Assembly: GCA_963731035.1 (NCBI GenBank)
Contig: CAVSUY010000011.1
Location: 1-64,000, forward strand
Origin: JAANXG01 sp963731035
GTDB taxonomy: Bacteria > Pseudomonadota > Gammaproteobacteria > Arenicellales > JAANXG01
Direction of reading: 5' to 3'
Length of the DNA: 64,000 nt
Position numbers and translations under genes: made by a program. This document shows, piece by piece, positions 53,099-61,039 of the stretch (its first letter is position 1; each line of letters begins with the position of its first letter). Under the pieces are notes generated by a model, which saw only the letters and a program-made list of their open reading frames with translations, ran no database searches and had not been told where the DNA came from.

Positions 53099-53333
53099 AG
53101 GGCGGCGCGAAGAAAATCCCTGCTTGCTCCAGCACGCCTTGGAGATTGCGCTTGATGGCCGGATGGACGTCGTAGCCATTCTCTAATCTACAGACTGTCT
53201 TGGGCGTCGTATAGTTACTGGCGGCCAGCTCCCGAATACCGATACGAAGGGCAGCCTTGGCCATGCAGCGTTGAACCGGCGATAGGACGTTCTCGGTCTC
53301 CTCGACTCTGTTGAGAAACGGTTGACCTTGCAT
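53058..53333 (-). CDS. Small XRE-type regulator (paralogue of 7013-7261)
   Basis: 91 residues. Helix-turn-helix LSPVQRCMAKAALRIGIREL, YTTPKTVCRLENGYDV; tail EQAGIFFAPPSTDYRAGVHL. It shares LxPxQxxMAxxALRIGIREL and the tail layout with the gene at 7013, at about 45% identity by eye. It precedes the same tRNA-Phe remnant and cytochrome gene, so the order XRE / tRNA 3' end / cytochrome c / IS91-IS3 scar is conserved. Confidence 0.75.
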   Translation of the reverse strand: MQGQPFLNRVEETENVLSPVQRCMAKAALRIGIRELAASNYTTPKTVCRLENGYDVHPAIKRNLQGVLEQAGIFFAPPSTDYRAGVHLKSR

Positions 53334-53480
53334 TCCTCTGCCTGCTGTATTGAGGGACCGTGACCAGATCGTGACGCACTCTGGTCACAACCTGTCTTTT
53401 CGTGTCACTTTCAGTCACGATTGCGTGGAACGGCAGTGCGTAACTCATTGATTCATTTGAAGCCCTGAATCCAACCATCG

Positions 53481-53526
53481 ACTGAAAATCTCCGTGTCGG
53501 CAGTTCGGCTCTGTCCCTGGCCACCA
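53481..53526 (+). tRNA. tRNA-Phe 3' half remnant, copy 2
   Basis: ACTGAAAATC...GTGTCGGCAGTTCGGCTCTG...CCTGGCCACCA. T-loop has GG instead of GA. No 5' half. See 7431-7476. Confidence 0.7.
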
Positions 53527-53619
53527 TAACTTAGCTTAAAAACCAAACACCCGACGGCCACGGCGTAGAAATCATCTCGGCGTCAACCGCCATTGGACGA
53601 TCGGCTTTACGGCGGCGAG

Positions 53620-53901
53620 TTAGCGGAAGTGATAAAAATAATCATTCAAGTACTTGATGATGCTATCGGTTTCGCTGATTGAGAAGTGTTTCTGCGCCAT
53701 GTGACCGCAACCCTGCACCTGTTGTTTCAGCTCGTCTAAAGACTGAACGGCGTGGTCTTCGCGAGTATAGATACTGATGTCATGGCATGTCATACAGCTA
53801 GCGTTGTGCAAACGCTTGCCCTCGGCGCTGTCGCCCGGCAATGCAGCATGGGCGCCTGATGTCAACACGATCACTAGGGACACGCATAGTATGTATTTCA
53901 T
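53620..53901 (-). CDS. Small exported c-type cytochrome-like protein (copy 2)
   Basis: 93 residues, identical to the product at 7570-7851 except Leu for Pro in the signal peptide (MKYILCVSL against MKYIPCVSL). The haem site CMTCH, the signal peptide and the GGAG ribosome site are kept. Leu restores a smoother hydrophobic core, so this may be the better exported copy. Confidence 0.85.
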   Translation of the reverse strand: MKYILCVSLVIVLTSGAHAALPGDSAEGKRLHNASCMTCHDISIYTREDHAVQSLDELKQQVQGCGHMAQKHFSISETDSIIKYLNDYFYHFR

Positions 53902-53938
53902 AGGTGGCTCCAATGGTGACTCTTACACTTGTTGCATC

Positions 53939-54117
53939 CGTTCGCGACGGTACCTGCCATGTTATCCTCGAGCCGCTCGAGTTTATATACAGGGCGTACC
54001 GTATGCCGCTACAACCACGAGCGACCGCACAGTTCGCTCGACTATCAACCCCCCGCCCGAGCTGCCGCTCACCCAGCGATCAGCGTCAACGGTACGACGA
54101 CAACCCTCACTCAATAA
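53939..54117 (+). pseudogene. Composite IS91 / IS3 transposase remnants (copy 2)
   Basis: Same fusion as at 7889-8067 with a few base changes. Confidence 0.7.
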
Positions 54118-54147
54118 GTGGCTGCAGATCACCGTATCAGCTCACCC

Positions 54148-54535
54148 GGTGTATCCCAGTTGCACCAGGTCGCTGTGCAACCGCCTGACCGTCTTGCGCT
54201 GCTTGCGGTGCCGCCGGGACTCGCGAAACAGCCGGCTGGTCAGCGTCAGCTCGTAGTCATCCGGCTTGGAGGGCTCTTGAGGTTGGGATAGCGCGGTTCC
54301 ACCACGCCACTGGCTAAATACTTGCGCAAGGTATTCCGGCTCAGCCCCGTTCTTCGGGTTATCTCCCGGATCGGCACGTCCTCCCGGAAATGCCATCGCC
54401 TGATTACGCTCAATAACGCCACGTCGATCACTCCTCATGTCTCCTGCGAAGCCTCGTTGCAGAAGGAGTTTTACGGGGGCTAACTTTCGATGCAAATTAG
54501 GGGGATAGACGGGTCAGTTTTGGGTGCAAATCAAC
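54148..54535 (-). mobile_element. istA: IS21-family remnant: left end and IstA N-terminus, frameshifted
   Basis: 54431 downward reads MIDVALLSVIRRWHFREDVP, IREITRRTGLSRNTLRKYLA, then shifts frame near 54260 to DDYELTLTSRLF and HRKQRKTVRRLHSDLVQLGY. This is the IstA N-terminal helix-turn-helix of IS21 elements. Upstream, TTGATTTGCACCCAAAACTG and the similar TTTGCATCGAAAGTTAG (minus strand, 54480-54535) are the repeated terminal boxes typical of IS21 ends. The DDE core and IstB are missing. Confidence 0.75.
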
Positions 54536-54604
54536 ACCGCAAGGGCCTTTTGACCGACAAGTATATTGGTTATTCTTACTATCCAATTTCAGCGGGAGTA
54601 ATGG

Positions 54605-55069
54605 ATGCGACAGCGATTCCACGTGGTGGCTGCTCTGGTCGGGGCAGTAATGCTGCCCCTCGCGGCGTGGGGTGCAATGGTCGAGAGCAAGGTGCCGAGC
54701 GTGGTTGTACAGGAGGTGCTGATCAAGACCTGCCTGCTCACCCTCAACGACGCCAACATCACCGGCAACTACACGGTGCTGCATACCAAGCTGGCCAAGC
54801 CGTTCCGCGAGCAGTTCAACGCTGAACGCCTCAAGAGGACGTTTAAGGTATTCAGCGATAAGAAGATCGATTACGGCATTATCGTCACCAGGCCGGCGAT
54901 CCCCTCCAGCGAAAGCAAGATCGACGAACGCGGCGCGTTGATCCTGCGCGGCTACTTCGACACCAGGCCGAGCCGCGTCGTCTACAAGCTCGACTTCATC
55001 GCCTCCGACGGCGAGTGGAAGCCGATCAGGATCAACGTCAATGTCGAACCGGTGAACGAGAAGCAGTAG
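54605..55069 (+). CDS. Secreted hypothetical protein
   Basis: 154 residues with signal peptide (VVAALVGAVMLPLAAWGAMV). The mature part contains VQEVLIKTCLLTLNDANITG then NYTVLHTKLAKPFREQF, YGIIVTRPAIPSSESKIDER and a beta-rich end (IASDGEWKPIRINVNVEPVN). The order helix-turn then beta strands resembles periplasmic NTF2/DUF4878-like small proteins, but I cannot assign a family. 46 bp upstream of an RDD-family gene, probably the same transcript. Confidence 0.65.
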   Translation: MRQRFHVVAALVGAVMLPLAAWGAMVESKVPSVVVQEVLIKTCLLTLNDANITGNYTVLHTKLAKPFREQFNAERLKRTFKVFSDKKIDYGIIVTRPAIPSSESKIDERGALILRGYFDTRPSRVVYKLDFIASDGEWKPIRINVNVEPVNEKQ

Positions 55070-55115
55070 CGTGTCTTCCCGAGTTCGAACGAGAGGAACG
55101 CCGAAAGGGGATCCC

Positions 55116-55370
55116 ATGTCACTGCCTGCCACATCTGAGGCCCGAAAACCCGCCGGCACCTGGCGTAGAGTGTTCGCCGCCATCCTCGACTTCATCTTCG
55201 TCGTCGGCGGCTACTTGATCGGCTATTTCAGCGGCGGCCTGACCGGAAGCGGAATCAAGCGCAGCGGTGGCCCTGCGTTCCTGCTGTTCGCCATGATCGT
55301 CCTCTATGTCATCATCTTCCGCCGCTATCTCGGCGGCACGCTGTTCCAGCGGCTGTTGGGAGCATACTGA
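55116..55370 (+). CDS. RDD-family small membrane protein
   Basis: 84 residues from ATG 55116 with AAAGGGG upstream. GTWRRVFAAILDFIFVVGGY (R-x-x-A-x-x-x-D, the RDD hallmark), two hydrophobic segments, and the C-terminal RRYLGGTLFQRLLGAY (GGTxxxxLLG). Inner membrane. Some RDD proteins act in cation/proton exchange, but for this size no role can be stated. Follows the secreted protein gene. Confidence 0.78.
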   Translation: MSLPATSEARKPAGTWRRVFAAILDFIFVVGGYLIGYFSGGLTGSGIKRSGGPAFLLFAMIVLYVIIFRRYLGGTLFQRLLGAY

Positions 55371-55911
55371 CACCGCTCTGTCTGAACGAGTACCCTCGCT
55401 CCGAATTCACCGTGTCGCCCTCCCCGGGACGAAGGTCAGCGAGGGACGAAGGTCAGTGAGCGTTGACGAGCCTGGGTGCGGGGACAGCAACGCAGTCAAA
55501 GTCCACGCAGATTCGTTCGCTTCGCGATTCACCCCCTCCTGACTGCCGCCGCTTCGTGACGATAGTCGACCTTGCTCCCTCCAGGGGCAGGTGAAGTGCT
55601 GATGAATTCCATTTCCACATGCTCTTCTTGCACGGAGTCTACGTCGCGGACGGTGGACCGGTGGTTCGCCGCCTTCCAGCGCCACGCTCCGGGCACTGGA
55701 ACGACTTCACCGGACCGAAGACCCCGCCTGCGATACTGTTAGCAGAAGGTCGTGCACCAAGACCGTTACGTCCGGTGTTCGCAGCATACCGGAGTCTCAC
55801 AGCCTGGAACGTGGGCAGCTGAATGCGGCCAAGATCACACCTTCGAGTTACCTACGGGGCTTACCTACAGGCGCGGCTCGCACCGTCAGGAAATCGCTGA
55901 CGTGGCTGTAT
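55371..55911. other. Intergenic stretch with a dispersed repeat
   Basis: No gene. 55738-55838 belongs to the repeat family of 17719-17820 (GTTAGCAGAAGGTCGTGCAC, GAATGCGGCCAAGATCAC). Confidence 0.45.
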
Positions 55912-56445
55912 TTACCTCGCGACGATGAAATCGCCGTTCATCTCCAGGCCCTGGGTAATCCCCTCATAGCGCTTTGCCTCCTCGCTGCAATCGTCCTCGC
56001 AGAGGCGAAGCGCAAACTCCGTTCCGCGGACACCGAGCGTGGCAACGTTGGTCTTCACCTTGTACGACTCGGGGTTCTCGTGTGCGATGCTGCCCGTGAT
56101 CGCACGCAAGCCCCCTTTAACCAGGCTCATGACGGCACCGTCGCTGCCCGTACCGTAGGCATATTGATCCACCTTCAGCTCGCTGTCGGGCCGTATGGTA
56201 GCCCGCGCGCCGTCGATGAACTCGATGATGACGTAGCTACCGGAACCGGTGTGAATGGTGTCACCGACGCTCACCGGGTCGTCCTTCTTCAGCTCGCGAT
56301 TGACGCTGGACGCGTCCTGGGCGCTGACCTCGCCCTTAAGGGCAATGACGGTCCCCGCCTTCTCGCCGGCCTCGGCGGTGGACAGCCAGAACGTAGCCGC
56401 CAAGGTACAAACGACCGCGTACACAAAGGTGTTCCTGGTTCTCAT
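55912..56445 (-). CDS. FecR-domain exported protein
   Basis: 177 residues from ATG 56445 with GGAG upstream. Signal peptide RNTFVYAVVCTLAATFWLST to AEAG. The FecR-like beta domain covers residues about 35-130: GTVIALKGEVSAQDA, VGDTIHTGSGSYVIIEFIDG, ARATIRPDSELKVDQYA, KGGLRAITGSIAHENPESYK, and TNVATLGVRGTEFALRL. This periplasmic type lacks the TonB-signalling N-terminus of true FecR and normally acts in surface-structure or lipoprotein assemblies. C-terminal CEDDCS may form a disulfide. Lies 50 bp downstream of the HD protein gene on the same strand. Confidence 0.85.
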   Translation of the reverse strand: MRTRNTFVYAVVCTLAATFWLSTAEAGEKAGTVIALKGEVSAQDASSVNRELKKDDPVSVGDTIHTGSGSYVIIEFIDGARATIRPDSELKVDQYAYGTGSDGAVMSLVKGGLRAITGSIAHENPESYKVKTNVATLGVRGTEFALRLCEDDCSEEAKRYEGITQGLEMNGDFIVAR

Positions 56446-56497
56446 GGTATTAACTCCTCTCTCCGGTTGATCGATATAGAATCGTAGAGCAACGGTT

Positions 56498-57757
56498 TCA
56501 GTCAGAAAAACGCGGAGCGGGCGGCCACCCATTTTCAAAAGGCAGAATGGCTCGCGGCTTCAGTCCCAGAATGAGGCGCAAGGGACCAGCGTTGATACAG
56601 TAGGCGTCGCGCCGTAGTGAATCGCGGATTTCAACTTGTTCAGCGACGGCCTCTATCCTGTCGCTCCACTTCTTGATTGCCTTTAGATAGGGGTCCGGGC
56701 CATGGAAATGGTCGGCCAGATGACGGTACGTGCCCTCGAAATAGCCGTCCAGGCGCTCGCGCCAGACGTGATTCAGGAAGCCGGGCGACTGCCGGATCAG
56801 GTCCTCCGGCGAAGAGTAGGCCGGTTCGGGGACGCCGGGCCGCACTTTTCCCGCCAAGCCCGCGACCTCGAATTCCGCATACAGGCATTGGTAGCACTTT
56901 TCCAGATAGCAACGATCGGACATCTGCGACAATAAGTCGGCCGTTCCCAGCAGGAAGCCGAGCCGCCGGTCCAAAGGGTGCTGAACTTGAATGTTGTCCA
57001 GGGAGACTTCGTAACCGGTGAAGTGCACGAGCTGCTCGATCAAAGGCGCTTCGCCGCCAAGATCCAGTCTAGGGAGAAGCTCGGAAAGAAAGTCGCCGCT
57101 ACGCCGTACATGGTACAGCGTGAACTCCGCGCCGTGCCGTTCCTTGTCGCCGGTTTTGCGAATGTACCCCGCATCATGGAACAGCGCCGTGATCACGCCC
57201 AGAACGGCACGTCGCTCACCGAGTCGATCTGCGCTACTCGCCGTGCTCTCGTAGCCGTCTATCAGGCGCGACATTGCCAGGGCGCAGTCGAGGCTGTGCT
57301 GAGCATCGTGATACCAGGTTTCACATCCAAGATAGCCAGGAAGCTCACCTACGTATAGATCAGCGAAAGTGCGAAACGCGACGTGTACCGGCCGCAGATT
57401 GATATCGGGGAAACGCCGGCTCAGAACGCTGCATATTTCGGCACACACGGCACGCGGATCGGCGATGAATACCTTTCCAGTGACGTCACAGTGATTCCGG
57501 CGATTGAAGTCGGGCCCAACCCCCTCCTGCTTCGCCGCCGATTCCGATCCGCGATGTTGCCGTACCTTGCTCGATCCGCGATTTAGTGCGCGTTGACTGT
57601 CCAAGTGCGAGCTTATCTCCGCGTTGACATCCCTGGAAGAGTAGACTGAAGAACGGATGAACAGTATGCTAAATCCGACGAACGGTAGCACGTGGCCAAC
57701 GCCACCCGTCAGCGCTCCCGGTACACCCTGATGCGGACGGGGCTGCACCTTGCTCAT
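56498..57757 (-). CDS. HD-domain metal-dependent phosphohydrolase
   Basis: Open for 419 codons. The confident domain begins about residue 130: CETWYHDAQHSLDCALAMSR (first His, with an extra His), LGVITALFHDAGYIRKTGDK (the HD pair), ERHGAEFTLYHVRR and LIEQLVHFTGYEVSLDNIQV. This resembles HD phosphohydrolases related to 3'5'-cyclic nucleotide phosphodiesterases. The first 100 codons look weak, so the true start is uncertain and may lie near codon 95-100. Paired with the FecR-domain gene downstream. Confidence 0.75.
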   Translation of the reverse strand: MSKVQPRPHQGVPGALTGGVGHVLPFVGFSILFIRSSVYSSRDVNAEISSHLDSQRALNRGSSKVRQHRGSESAAKQEGVGPDFNRRNHCDVTGKVFIADPRAVCAEICSVLSRRFPDINLRPVHVAFRTFADLYVGELPGYLGCETWYHDAQHSLDCALAMSRLIDGYESTASSADRLGERRAVLGVITALFHDAGYIRKTGDKERHGAEFTLYHVRRSGDFLSELLPRLDLGGEAPLIEQLVHFTGYEVSLDNIQVQHPLDRRLGFLLGTADLLSQMSDRCYLEKCYQCLYAEFEVAGLAGKVRPGVPEPAYSSPEDLIRQSPGFLNHVWRERLDGYFEGTYRHLADHFHGPDPYLKAIKKWSDRIEAVAEQVEIRDSLRRDAYCINAGPLRLILGLKPRAILPFENGWPPAPRFSD

Positions 57758-57848
57758 AAAGCCGAGTCAGTCGCGAATGTCCGCATCGGGTGGTCGTGTC
57801 TACAATCTTTCGCACTTTCTCCAGAATCGGTGGCCTCGGCTGGATCGG

Positions 57849-58133
57849 TCAAGCTGCCGAGACGGCTTGGTTATCCATCATCTCGAGCAGCTTCATGTTC
57901 ATGTATTTCCTCAACCCCCAGTTGGTGGCCGACGCGTGGCGTAGCCTCGCCGACACCAGCATCAACGCTGAATGACCGTCCGGGAAAGCCCCGACCATCT
58001 TGGTCCGGCGCCGGGCTTCCTTCAGAAGCCGCTCCATCGGGTTGTTCGTCTTGAGCTTCAGCCAGTAGCTAACGCTTGTCCCCGCCCATCCGGCACCGAT
58101 AATCACCACTTTATATTGTTCAAGATCCGACAT
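57849..58133 (-). pseudogene. Flavoprotein N-terminus fused to an IS256-type transposase C-terminus
   Basis: The first 26 codons read MSDLEQYKVVIIGAGWAGTS then VSYWLK, an FAD/NAD-binding GxGxxG start. The rest reads KTNNPMERLLKEARRRTKMV, GAFPDGHSALMLVSARLRHA, the C-terminal signature of IS256 mutator transposases (TNxxERxxREIRRRTRVVGxFPDxxSAL). One open frame, so it may be translated, but neither part is complete. The insertion destroyed a flavoprotein gene. Confidence 0.75.
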
Positions 58134-58350
58134 CGATCAGCTCCGGTTCGCAATCCCGGATATTACTATCATACTGTCCTTGGAATGTCCGCCTTCTCCC
58201 GCAAAATGGTGGTTGACTAGTTCTCGAATAGAGTCTTCAACTTGTCGCACCGTGGTAGTTTCATTATTGCCTGGCTACTGACATCAACTCAGAAGTAGAA
58301 GAACATCCGGTCCGCGCGTGACCCGTCACCGAATATTTGCTGCCGGCTTT

Positions 58351-58510
58351 TCATGGCCTGACGACGATGGTCGTCCATATGCCCATGGCATAGTGCCCCG
58401 GGACGTTGCAAAGCAGGATATAGGTGCCCGGTTTCAGCGTGATTCTGAGCGCGCCCGTCTGATCCGGATCGAGTTCCGAGACTTCGCCGAGGGAATGTGC
58501 GGCATCCTGA
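58351..58510 (-). pseudogene. Cupredoxin C-terminal fragment
   Basis: The minus strand reads LGEVSELDPDQTGALRITLK, PGTYILLCNVPGHYAMGMWT then TIVVRP and stop at 58351. C-x4-H-x4-M is the type I copper site of plastocyanin/sulfocyanin-like cupredoxins. Joined in the other direction to the repeat at 58511, which replaced its N-terminal half including the first copper His. Confidence 0.7.
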
Positions 58511-58699
58511 CGTCTTTCGGGGGCAGCATATTAAACACCGGTTCACAGTCCGTGGTTTCGGCAAGGGACTCGACAATCCAGCCTTTGACTTGGGACCAAG
58601 CCGACCCGGCCGCAGCGTCCGTCCGGTTATTGACGCGAAATTGCCTGTGCCGCGGATAGAAGTCTCGTTGAAGAAGTTCGATATACTGTCCCCGGAACT
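58511..58699 (-). pseudogene. QYIELL repeat fragment, copy 2
   Basis: Reads QYIELLQRDFYPRHRQFRVN, AWSQVKGWIVESLAET, DCEPVFNMLPPKDV. Near-identical at protein level to 23540-23728, with mostly silent base changes. Begins at the same CCGGAACT edge. Its right part runs into the cupredoxin remnant. Confidence 0.55.
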
Positions 58700-58718
58700 G
58701 GCTGCCCGGAACTGGCTG

Positions 58719-59186
58719 CTATTTCTCTTTATATGACAGGTCCTTCTTGGCGACGTCTACGAGGAAGCGGCGCCGCAGGAAACGGGCTCCGAGCAGCACC
58801 GGAAATTTCATTCTTTCCCGATCGGAAAGCGAGAATTCCGTCTCGTATTCCCTGCCGAATATCCTGACTGTCGTACTGATCACGTACCTGTCTTGACTTA
58901 CTCCGAAGGAATTCCTGATTTTCCGCTCTTTGAAATCCGTGGTGCGGAATTCCTTTCGATTGCGCTCCGGCTGTGAGGAGTCCAGAAGCTCGAATGAGAG
59001 GATCTCCACGCCGTCCTTTTCCACGATCCTGAGCTTGTCGCAGTTGATGGCATTGGTGTTGGCCCCGGTGTCTATCTTGCAGGGAACATCCTTGAAACCG
59101 AATGCCGGCAGGTCCACTCTATCCTGCCGCCCGATGATCAACTTTGCCGCACTCCTTCCACTGCTCTTTTTCTTGTTTCCTTTCAT
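58719..59186 (-). CDS. RimK-associated ATP-dependent zinc protease-like protein
   Basis: 155 residues from ATG 59186. Retropepsin-like fold: IIGRQDRVDLPAFGFKDVPC, KIDTGANTNAINCDKLRIVE (D-T-G-A catalytic motif), KIRNSFGVSQDRYVISTTVR, LSDRERMKFPVLLGARFLRR. This family (RimB/DUF785 type) is usually next to RimK-like ligases and may trim the tails that they add. Here it is divergent from the rimK-like gene with a 184 bp shared promoter region. N-terminus is Lys/Ser-rich. Confidence 0.85.
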   Translation of the reverse strand: MKGNKKKSSGRSAAKLIIGRQDRVDLPAFGFKDVPCKIDTGANTNAINCDKLRIVEKDGVEILSFELLDSSQPERNRKEFRTTDFKERKIRNSFGVSQDRYVISTTVRIFGREYETEFSLSDRERMKFPVLLGARFLRRRFLVDVAKKDLSYKEK

Positions 59187-59370
59187 GCTGCAATCATACG
59201 AAATCCGGGACGGCGCATCCAGCTCCTTCTCCGGTGCGACGTTGCGATGAAACGTTCTGACCACCGTAGAAGCTCGTGATACCATACCTGTTCGAAACAA
59301 TTTTGAGCTGCATCGTTGTTTGGGGAAAGGCGAGACGTTCCTTGTCGCGGCCCCAACCGAGGAGTGATCT

Positions 59371-60279
59371 ATGCGAATCGCGCTATTGAGTCAGGGTGGG
59401 AAACGCCTTTATTCCAATCGCCGGCTGCTGGAGGCGGCCGAGAGCCGCGGGCACGAGATCAAGGTGGTGCCGACGCTCAAGTGCTACATGGATATAGCTT
59501 CCCACCAACCGAGCGTACACCTGGAAGGCAAGGAACTGGATTTTTTTGATGCGGTCATACCGCGCATCGGCGCCTCAGCGACCTTTTACGGCTGCGCCGT
59601 CCTGCGTCAGTTCGAGATGATGGGAACATATCCACTCAACGAATCCGTCGCCATTACCCGCTCGCGCGACAAGCTGCGGTCCCTGCAGATAATGTCACGC
59701 GCGGGCATCGGCCTGCCCTTGACCGGTTTCGCGGCTTCGACCAGAAATACCCAGCACCTGATAGAAATCGTCGGCGGCGCTCCGCTGGTTGTGAAACTTC
59801 TGGAAGGCACGCAGGGCCAGGGCATTGTCCTGGCGGAAACCCGCAAGGCGGCGGAAACCATTATCGACGCCTTCCGGCAGCTCAGGGCCGAGTTTCTGGT
59901 CCAGGAATTCATAAAGGAGGCCGGGGGCTCCGACATCCGGGCGTTCGTGGTCGGTGACAAAGTAGTGGCCTCGATGATGCGCAGCGCCAAGGAAGGCGAG
60001 TTTCGTTCCAACCTGCACCGCGGTGGCACGGCCAAAGTGATCCGGCTCACTCCCGAGGAGCGGTCCACGGCGACCCGCGCAGCGAAAAAGATGGGGCTCA
60101 ACGTGGCGGGCGTCGACATACTGCGCTCGAATCACGGCCCGGTCGTGATGGAAGTCAACTCCTCGCCGGGGCTGGAAGGCATCGAGAAAGCGACGGGCAA
60201 GGACGTCGCACGAATGACCATAGAGTTCCTCGAGAAGAACGCCAAACTGCATCGCACCAAGACCCGCGGCTCCGGGTAA
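59371..60279 (+). CDS. rimK: RimK-family ATP-grasp alpha-L-glutamate ligase
   Basis: 302 residues, the length of RimK. ATP-grasp motifs: LPLTGFAASTRNTQHLIEIV, GAPLVVKLLEGTQGQGIVLA (Lys and Gly-rich loop), FRQLRAEFLVQEFIKEAGGS, DIRAFVVGDKVVASMMR, and MEVNSSPGLEGIEKATGKDV (metal-binding Glu/Asn). Adds glutamate residues to a protein C-terminus (ribosomal protein S6 in E. coli). The adjacent zinc protease-like gene is its usual partner. Confidence 0.93.
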   Translation: MRIALLSQGGKRLYSNRRLLEAAESRGHEIKVVPTLKCYMDIASHQPSVHLEGKELDFFDAVIPRIGASATFYGCAVLRQFEMMGTYPLNESVAITRSRDKLRSLQIMSRAGIGLPLTGFAASTRNTQHLIEIVGGAPLVVKLLEGTQGQGIVLAETRKAAETIIDAFRQLRAEFLVQEFIKEAGGSDIRAFVVGDKVVASMMRSAKEGEFRSNLHRGGTAKVIRLTPEERSTATRAAKKMGLNVAGVDILRSNHGPVVMEVNSSPGLEGIEKATGKDVARMTIEFLEKNAKLHRTKTRGSG

Positions 60280-60344
60280 GAGGCGGTCTCGCGCGGCCAA
60301 GCTGACTGCCAGCCAATCAGGCGGTTGCCCGCCGCGTGCCCCGG

Positions 60345-60406
60345 AACCCGCCGCTGCTGCGGGTAGAAGCTTCGTTAAAGGAGTTCGATATACTGTCCCC
60401 GGAACT
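60345..60406 (-). repeat. QYIELL repeat fragment, copy 3 (short, with stop)
   Basis: Matches the first 60 bases of the other two copies from the CCGGAACT edge (GTTCGATATACTGTCCCCGG). An in-frame TAA follows RGQYIELL. Confidence 0.55.
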
Positions 60407-60481
60407 TCTGTAGTGCATTAATTGACACATGCAAGCGCGCTAGGTGACTGTTTGTGTTGTCGCTGAGAATGCGACTACCTA

Positions 60482-60527
60482 ACTGAAAATCCCCGCGCCG
60501 GCAGTTCGATTCTGTCCCTGGCCACCA
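60482..60527 (+). tRNA. tRNA-Phe 3' half remnant, copy 3
   Basis: ACTGAAAATCCCCGCGCCGG, CAGTTCGATTCTG and CCTGGCCACCA. Unlike copies 1 and 2, sequence diverges right after CCA, so this is an independent scar and not part of the duplicated block. Confidence 0.7.
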
Positions 60528-60613
60528 ACCTGTGTGCTTCACACCCATTTGCAAACGCTCGCGGCGAGCACGGCCTGGCCCCGCAACGACCCAAAGCGGA
60601 CCTGCGTATCGCA

Positions 60614-60728
60614 ACAAATGAGTCCGCTGTTCGCGGCGCTATACCCCAAACCGCTCGACGATTGCCCGGACCGGGCGGGAGTTCAATTCTTCCACTGTAT
60701 GGACGACATTCTGATTCTCACCCGATGA
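60614..60728 (+). pseudogene. Reverse transcriptase fragment
   Basis: Reads SPLFAALYPKPLDDCPDRAG then VQFFHCMDDILILTR and a stop. This matches the block around the YxDD active site of group II/retron-type reverse transcriptases (SPLLxAxYLxPLDxxxxxxGxxYxRYMDDxxIL), with Cys for the Tyr of YMDD. No start, thumb or maturase part, so a remnant next to a tRNA scar. Confidence 0.6.
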
Positions 60729-61039
60729 ATCCGCCATGAACGATCTGCTCGGCCATTCGATGATTTACCGCTACGCCGGATGGATCTTGATGACCACCAG
60801 CCAAGGGAGGCGGGCTGCACACCGTGTGTCCCCGAACCTATCTCGTCCCGCAACAGAGCGCCAGTCCCCAAACCCTATATGCGTCCCTGTCTCAAGTGTC
60901 CATCAACCGGCCCTCAAGCATCTCGGACAAGGCATTGCATCGTCCGGCGTCGTTCAGAGTCAGACGCAAAATACCGTCGTCATCCAGTTCGCTCAGTAGT
61001 AGTTCGCTCGCTTGCACAGGTCGGCTCCTCTACTGAAAC
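60729..61039. other. Intergenic stretch
   Basis: No recognisable gene; probably further decayed mobile DNA. Confidence 0.35.

Larger units (their letters stand above)
53390..54150. repeat. Second duplicated block, copy 2 (partner of about 7340-8100)
   Basis: From the tRNA-Phe 3' end (53481) to about 54117 it matches 7431-8067 with scattered differences, roughly 97-98% by eye. To the left, toward the XRE gene, similarity drops. Offset 46,050 bases, same orientation. Confidence 0.8.
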
